Shown: positions 59,385-64,000 of the stretch, in pieces | Position numbering within the stretch: position 1 is the stretch's first letter | How the letters are laid out: each line of letters begins with the position of its first letter | Assembly: GCF_009604405.1 (NCBI RefSeq) | Contig: NZ_WEGK01000002.1 | Coordinates: 248,001 to 312,000 of the forward strand | Length of the DNA: 64,000 nt | Origin: Nocardia macrotermitis | GTDB taxonomy: Bacteria > Actinomycetota > Actinomycetes > Mycobacteriales > Mycobacteriaceae | Reading direction: 5' to 3' | Made by a program: the position numbers and the translations under genes | Notes under the pieces: model-generated | Seen by the model: only the letters and a program-made list of their open reading frames with translations | Told to the model about the DNA's origin: nothing | Database searches by the model: none

Positions 59385-60269
59385 TCATCCCGTCGCTGGT
59401 CTGCTCGTATCGGGGAGGGTGCTGATCCAGGCGCGGGTGCCGAGGTGGGCGCAGGAGAGTGTGGCGATGGCGGCGGCGCTGCGCAGGGCTTGCGGAAAGG
59501 GTTGTCCCGCAACGTGATAGTGGCAGAACGCGCCGTGCAGGATGTCTCCGGCACCGAGGGTGTCGACCGCGGTGGCCGGTGGGATGTCGATCGTGCCGCG
59601 TTCGCCGGGCATCGAATAGGCGATGGGGTCGCCGCCGTGGGTCACCGCGGCGTAGCGGACGCCGTGTGCGTGCAGGTGGTCGAAGAGGTCGCCGACCAGG
59701 TTCGGGGGCGCGAAATCCGCTGAGCAGACGGCGATGTCGACCAGGGGGAGCAGTCCGGCGTGGGTGTCGCGCCAGCGTCCGGCATCGAGGACGACGGGGA
59801 TGCCGCGTTTGCGGGCGGCGGTGGCGAAGCCGAAGGCGAGTTCCGGGTAGTGGCCATCGAGCAGCACCACCGACGCATCGTTCAGCGGGCCCGCGTGTGC
59901 CGGATCGAAGGGGGCCGAGATCTGCGAGCCGTCGAGGGAAACGACTGTGCGCGTACCGGTTTCGGTCGCCACCACGATCGAGGACACCGGTGGGCGATGT
60001 CGCGCGCCGGGTGTCGCATCGATCGGGGCGACGCCGAATTCGTCCAGATCGTGCCGGATCAGTTGTGCCAGTTGATGTTCGCCGAGCGCGGTAACCAATG
60101 CGGGCGTCCGTCCGGACAACGCCGCGTAGGCGACCGCCGCATTGGCGGCGGGTCCCCCCGAACCCAGGAACTGGTCTTGGGCCCGGGTCTTGGAGTCCTC
60201 GCTCGGATACCGCCGCACCGAATACGCGATGTCGAGCGTGGCCAACCCGACGAACACCGCTGTTGCCAT
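59385..60269 (-). CDS. PfkB/ribokinase family sugar kinase
   Basis: The 294-residue protein has the first PfkB-type segment SGGPAANAAVAYAALSG (about residues 37-53) and the second VDTLGAGDILHGAF (about 234-247), the latter with the catalytic Asp of GAGD. It should phosphorylate a sugar or nucleoside with ATP. The ATG 60269 start is followed by ATAVFVGLATLDIAY, the typical first strand. It is convergent with the P-loop kinase across the tandem repeat. Confidence 0.9.
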   Translation of the reverse strand: MATAVFVGLATLDIAYSVRRYPSEDSKTRAQDQFLGSGGPAANAAVAYAALSGRTPALVTALGEHQLAQLIRHDLDEFGVAPIDATPGARHRPPVSSIVVATETGTRTVVSLDGSQISAPFDPAHAGPLNDASVVLLDGHYPELAFGFATAARKRGIPVVLDAGRWRDTHAGLLPLVDIAVCSADFAPPNLVGDLFDHLHAHGVRYAAVTHGGDPIAYSMPGERGTIDIPPATAVDTLGAGDILHGAFCHYHVAGQPFPQALRSAAAIATLSCAHLGTRAWISTLPDTSRPATG

Positions 60270-60292
60270 GGCACGACCCTAGCGGTGGCCGC

Positions 60293-61132
60293 TCACTCCT
60301 CGGTGCCGCGCACCCGGTCCTCGTACTTCTTGCGCGCGGCGGCGTCGACATCGCCCAGGAACGCGCGTTGCGAACCCAGCGGGCGGCCGATCGCGTCGCC
60401 GAGCGCCTGCGGCAGCAGCCCGACGATCTGCGAGATCACCCCGGCCACCTTGGTGACCCGGACCTTCGAGCGGCGCGTGGCGATCATCTGCACGATGGCT
60501 GCCGCGACCTCCTCCGGCTCGGCCGCGCGCAGCATTTTCGGCGCGTGCACACCCGAACCGAGATCGGTGTTGGTCAGCGTCGGCAGCACCGAGGAGATCG
60601 CCACCCCGCTGCCGCGATACTCCTCGCGCAACGTGTCGGTGAAGCCGAGCACCGCGTGCTTGCTGGCGTTGTAGGTGGCCAGTCCCGGAACGTGCGTCTC
60701 ACCGGCCAGCGAGGCGATATTGATCAGGTGCCCGCGGTGTCGCGGCAGCATGCGTGCCAGGGCCAGTTTGGAACCCAGGATGACCCCGTACAGGTTGATG
60801 TCCAGGATCCGGCGGGTCAGCGCGTCCGGTTCGTCGATCACCCGGCCGGTGGGCATGATTCCGGCATTGTTGATCAGCACGTCGATCGGGCCGACCTGCC
60901 GTTCCACCTCGTCCAGGAAAGCATCGAAGGACCGCTGATCGGTGACGTCCAGCGGGCCGTAGTGCTCGAAATCCGCCGCGGTGCCGGACTCCTTGACCGC
61001 CGTCTCGTCGATATCACCGATGGCGATCTTCGCGCCCAGCCGTTGCAACGCCTTCGCGGTGGACAGGCCGATCCCGCGCGCCCCGCCGGTGATCACCACG
61101 ACCTTTCCGCTGATGTTGCTCACCTTGGTCAA
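60293..61132 (-). CDS. Short-chain dehydrogenase/reductase (SDR)
   Basis: This 279-residue SDR has VVITGGARGIGLSTA (about residues 12-26), NNAGIMPTG, LINIASLAG and YNASKHAV (catalytic Tyr and Lys), followed by a C-terminal extension of about 60 residues (RVTKVAGVISQIVGLLPQAL) typical of mycobacterial SDRs that act on lipid or retinol-like substrates. It starts at TTG 61132, overlapping the aldehyde dehydrogenase stop (TTGA), so it is translationally coupled to that gene. The pair suggests successive oxidation of an alcohol and aldehyde. Confidence 0.87.
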   Translation of the reverse strand: MTKVSNISGKVVVITGGARGIGLSTAKALQRLGAKIAIGDIDETAVKESGTAADFEHYGPLDVTDQRSFDAFLDEVERQVGPIDVLINNAGIMPTGRVIDEPDALTRRILDINLYGVILGSKLALARMLPRHRGHLINIASLAGETHVPGLATYNASKHAVLGFTDTLREEYRGSGVAISSVLPTLTNTDLGSGVHAPKMLRAAEPEEVAAAIVQMIATRRSKVRVTKVAGVISQIVGLLPQALGDAIGRPLGSQRAFLGDVDAAARKKYEDRVRGTEE

Positions 61133-63552
61133 TTGCCCTTACCTCCAACGGTATTGATCACATCGCGCACACCCAGCCGCCGGATGCCGCGGGCGCCCGC
61201 CGCGCGCATGGCGGACAGTGCGAAGACGAGTTTGCCTGTGCTGTAAGGGAACCAGAACGGTTCCTTCTGCTGGGTCGGCAGGATCGGCGCTGTAATCGCT
61301 TGTTTGCGACAGTATTTGCGCAGACCTTCGGCGCCACCCCAGCGCGCGCCGACGCCGGACTGCTGCCAGCCGCCCATCGGCAGGGCGAAGTTGAACAGGT
61401 TGGCGAAGACGTCGTTGATATTGACCGCGCCCGCATTCAATTGCCGCGCAATGCGTTCCCCGCGCGCCTTGTCGCCGGTCCACACCGATGCGGACAGGCC
61501 GTAGATCGAATCATTCGCCAGCGCAACGGCTTCGGCCTCGTCGGCGACCTTCATCACCGGCAGGGTCGGGCCGAAGGTCTCCTCGGTCATGCACGCCATG
61601 TCGTGATCGACGTCGACCAGTACGGTCGGTTCGAAGAAGGTGCCGACGCCGGTGGCCTTGCCGCCGGTCAATACCTTGGCGCCCTTGGCAATCGCGTCCT
61701 GCACGTGCCGGGCCACGATGTCCTTCTGTGTGTGGTTCGCCATCGCGCCGAGTTCGTGCTCCGGTTCGCGGCCGTCCGCGCCCTGCCGCAGTTCGCGCAC
61801 GTGGGCGGTGAGTTTGTCGACGAATTCGTCGTAGACCGGCGCCTCGACGTAGACGCGCTCCACCGAGATGCACACCTGACCGGAGTTGAACAGCCCGCCG
61901 AACGCGACTCCGTATGCGGCACGGTCGATATCGGCGTCGGCGAGCACGATCGCCGGATCCTTGCCGCCCAGTTCCAGGCTGTAGGGCACGAGTCGTTCGG
62001 CGCAGGCCGCGGCGATCCGCTTACCCGTCGCGGTGGAACCGGTGAACTGTACGTAGTCGACCGAATCCACCACGGCCGCACCGGTTTCCCCGCCGCCGGT
62101 GACGACCGTGAACACCGGCGGCGCACCGATCTCGGCCCAGCCGCGCGCCAGCTCGACCGCCGACAGCGGCGTCACCTCCGACGGTTTGAGCAGCACCGCC
62201 GCACCCGCCGCCAGCGCCGGAATCACATCCAGTGCGGGCATGGCCAGCGGGAAATTCCACGGCGTGATGATCCCGACCACCGGATACGGCCGATACGCCG
62301 TGGTCAGCCGCTTGATCCGACCCAGCGGGCTGTGCGGCGAGGGGTGCTCGTCGGCCAGGAACTTCCCCGCCCGCCGCGCGTAGTAGCCGAGCAGATCCAC
62401 CGCGAAACTGGGATCGATCAGCGCGTCCACCCGAGGCTTACTCGTCTCGGACTGCACCACATCCGCCAGCCGATCGGTATTGTCGATCAGCCAATCCTGC
62501 AATTTGAGCAGCCACTTCTTCCGCCCCTCGGCCCCCATCGCCTCCCACTCCGGCTGATACAACCGCAACTCCCGCACCGCCGCCGCAACCTCCTGCCCCG
62601 ACTGCGCCGCCACCACCCCCACAACCTCCCCGGTAGCCGGATTCCGCACCGAGATCCCCCCACCCGACCCGCCTGCCGCCGAACCCTTCTCGACCACCAG
62701 ACCCACCTCCTCCGTCACACCGCCCGATCCACCGTCGCCCCCCTCGCCAACAAGCCCGTCCCCCGAATCACCCACCCTGTCCGAAACATCGCTCCCCATG
62801 CCATCCGCCTCTCCCACATCCGCCGTCACCGCGCCATCCGCCCCGCCGACCTCAGCGGCCTCGGCGGTGCGTTCGTTGTCGACCACGGCGGTCACACCGT
62901 CTGCGCTGTCGCGCGAAACATCGCTCCCCGCATCCGAATCCGCCGCGGTTGTCGTCCGCTCGGCGCTGGAGTCATCGTTCGGAGCATTCGTCACCGCGGT
63001 GTTCTCGCCGCTCACATCCCCGTCCGGGGTTACCACGGTGGCGGGTTCGGATAGCGTCGCGTCCTGGATGGCGTCACCGGCGCTCGAATCCGTTGTGCCG
63101 GAGCCGGAAACATCGATAGCCGTCGACTTCTCGGTTGTCGTACTGCCGTCTGCGATGGCTTCGGCGGCCGTTGTGTTCGCCTCGTTCTCCGAGTGCTCGG
63201 CAACTTCCGTCCGGGCGGCTGTAGCGGGCTCGCTGTCGAGCGCGATGTTCCGGGTGTCTGCGGAAATGTCAGCGGCCGTGGAGCTTTCGGTTGCGACCGT
63301 CGAATTCGTGCCGGTGTCAGCAGTGCTTTCGGATGGCGTATTCGTCTCTGCCGCTTCGTTTTCGGGCGGCTTCCGGGCCGCTTTCTTGGCTGGTGCGCGT
63401 TTCGGTGTCGTGGTTTTGGCGGGGGTGGATTTTGCTGCGGCCGATTTCTTGGCCGCTGTGGTTCTGGTGGTTTTCCGCGCCGGGGTGGTGCCGGTGGACT
63501 TGCGGGCCGCGGGCTTGCGCGGTTCGGGTTCGGACACGAGCTGGTCTCCCAT
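61129..63552 (-). CDS. Aldehyde dehydrogenase with long low-complexity N-terminal extension
   Basis: From ATG 63552 the protein has 807 residues. The first 70 are Lys/Ala/Pro/Thr-rich (histone H1-like: AARKSTGTTPARKTTRTTAA), then about 225 residues are acidic Ala/Thr/Ser/Gly-rich. The aldehyde dehydrogenase core begins near residue 297 (ISVRNPATGEVVGVV) with IITPWNFPLAMP, SLELGGKDPAIV (Glu527) and NSGQVCISVERVY (Cys561), and runs to the end. The core resembles succinate-semialdehyde or aldehyde dehydrogenases of mycobacteria. Family members are normally about 500-520 residues, so roughly 295 residues are extra. The frame is open throughout and codon bias is kept. The divergent gene is a PucR-like regulator. 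The upstream alternative start at 63570 is less likely. Confidence 0.85.
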   Translation of the reverse strand: MGDQLVSEPEPRKPAARKSTGTTPARKTTRTTAAKKSAAAKSTPAKTTTPKRAPAKKAARKPPENEAAETNTPSESTADTGTNSTVATESSTAADISADTRNIALDSEPATAARTEVAEHSENEANTTAAEAIADGSTTTEKSTAIDVSGSGTTDSSAGDAIQDATLSEPATVVTPDGDVSGENTAVTNAPNDDSSAERTTTAADSDAGSDVSRDSADGVTAVVDNERTAEAAEVGGADGAVTADVGEADGMGSDVSDRVGDSGDGLVGEGGDGGSGGVTEEVGLVVEKGSAAGGSGGGISVRNPATGEVVGVVAAQSGQEVAAAVRELRLYQPEWEAMGAEGRKKWLLKLQDWLIDNTDRLADVVQSETSKPRVDALIDPSFAVDLLGYYARRAGKFLADEHPSPHSPLGRIKRLTTAYRPYPVVGIITPWNFPLAMPALDVIPALAAGAAVLLKPSEVTPLSAVELARGWAEIGAPPVFTVVTGGGETGAAVVDSVDYVQFTGSTATGKRIAAACAERLVPYSLELGGKDPAIVLADADIDRAAYGVAFGGLFNSGQVCISVERVYVEAPVYDEFVDKLTAHVRELRQGADGREPEHELGAMANHTQKDIVARHVQDAIAKGAKVLTGGKATGVGTFFEPTVLVDVDHDMACMTEETFGPTLPVMKVADEAEAVALANDSIYGLSASVWTGDKARGERIARQLNAGAVNINDVFANLFNFALPMGGWQQSGVGARWGGAEGLRKYCRKQAITAPILPTQQKEPFWFPYSTGKLVFALSAMRAAGARGIRRLGVRDVINTVGGKGN

Positions 63553-63573
63553 TGGGCTACTTCGGGGCAAAAT

Positions 63574-63587
63574 GTGAATCAGTTCAC
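63574..63587. promoter_or_regulatory. Inverted repeat in the divergent ALDH/PucR promoter region
   Basis: GTGAA (63574-63578) and TTCAC (63583-63587) form a perfect inverted repeat with a 4-bp spacer, 22 bp ahead of the aldehyde dehydrogenase start. The near-repeat CTTCGGGG-CAAAAT occurs on both flanks (63560-63573 and 63661-63674). Confidence 0.4.
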
Positions 63588-63688
63588 TGGCCTATGATCG
63601 TGGCACAATCGGGTGCGGAGTTCTTGGCAGTTACGGTCAACTATTCCCGGCGTTTTTGTGCTTCGGGGACAAAATCGGAGGGTGTGCT

Positions 63689-64000
63689 GTGACGGATGCC
63701 CGGACCGCCGTGGTGGTGCGGCAGTGGATCGCCGATTTCGTCGCCGAGACCCTGCGCACCGAAACCCTCGATCAGGTCGTGCGGCGGTTGGACGCCGCGA
63801 TCGTCGGGCGGCTCCCCGAACTCGCCGATCGGGACATGCGCCGCGACCTGGCCGCCAGCACCCGCGCGCACGCCCTGGTGATGCTCGGCGGCCTGACCCA
63901 GGACCGCCTGGACTATCCGGTACCGCCCGAGGCGCACGCTTTCGCCCGCACGGTCGCCCGCCGCGGCCACGATCTGCGACTGCTGCTGCGGGTGTACCAC
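63689..64000 (+). CDS. PucR/CdaR-like transcriptional regulator, N-terminal part
   Basis: The frame from GTG 63689 is open to the right edge (104 codons). GGAGG lies nine bases before the start. The sequence has WIADFVAETLRTETLDQVV and then FARTVARRGHDLRLLLRVYH, a segment common in the N-terminal domain of actinobacterial PucR-type regulators that end in a helix-turn-helix beyond this window. The divergent aldehyde dehydrogenase/SDR operon is the likely target. The assignment is moderate because the DNA-binding part is not visible. Confidence 0.6.
   Translation, partial: MTDARTAVVVRQWIADFVAETLRTETLDQVVRRLDAAIVGRLPELADRDMRRDLAASTRAHALVMLGGLTQDRLDYPVPPEAHAFARTVARRGHDLRLLLRVYH

Overview
The window is high-GC actinobacterial DNA, most likely Nocardia or a close relative. 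The evidence is a block ordered ppa, dacB-like, HExxH metalloprotease, tilS, hpt (47.5-52.5 kb) that matches my recollection of the Mycobacterium tuberculosis Rv3628-Rv3624c region; an actinobacterial SAM-IV riboswitch; a WXG100-type (type VII secretion) N-terminus on a giant protein; an AfsR/SARP regulator; and a PucR-like regulator.

Left part (1-33 kb). A truncated lipoprotein gene and tRNA-Thr(CGU) are followed by a CqsA-like alpha-hydroxyketone autoinducer synthase and then by the dominating feature: one uninterrupted 10,046-codon minus-strand gene (2941-33081, about 1 MDa). It encodes a polymorphic-toxin-like megaprotein. From N- to C-terminus it carries a WXG100/CpnT-like export domain, a long Asn/Gly/Ser linker, papain-fold (Tox-PL-like) modules with Cys-His-Asp triads, a SecA-like helicase module, about 1,900 residues of unrecognised sequence, an 11-residue Lys/Ala/Glu coiled-coil repeat, an OTU-like protease, another papain-fold module, three ADP-ribosyltransferase-like modules (one decayed), two protein-glutaminase-like modules (one decayed), a calpain-like protease and a C-terminal Tox-PL domain. 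A 176-residue gene 69 bp downstream is a candidate immunity gene. This is the most unusual system in the window, a possible actinobacterial counterpart in architecture to MARTX-type multi-effector toxins.

Middle part (34-46.7 kb). A DapB-like oxidoreductase and an SDR form an operon divergent from a TetR regulator that overlaps a glyoxalase-fold gene. Then come tandem repeats, a DUF2752 membrane protein, a small conserved-type protein, a class V aminotransferase (cysteine desulfurase-like) under a SAM-IV riboswitch, a LysE exporter, a flavin reductase, a YbaK-type deacylase, an OHCU-decarboxylase-like protein, a crotonase and a frameshifted AfsR/SARP regulator with 30-bp coding repeats.

Right part (47.5-64 kb). 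The housekeeping block (ppa to hpt) is followed by a gene-free GT-rich stretch, a LysR regulator convergent with an amidase, a membrane Ser/Thr kinase with an unusual N-terminus and a DFN motif, a uridine kinase-like P-loop kinase convergent with a PfkB kinase, an SDR translationally coupled to an aldehyde dehydrogenase with a roughly 295-residue low-complexity extension, and the start of a PucR-like regulator.

A recurring trait is short tandem repeats placed just after gene 3' ends (36.95, 38.44, 47.33 and 59.05 kb) and inside genes (45.4 kb and the megagene). Domain names for the megaprotein rest on motifs read by eye; no database search was possible.
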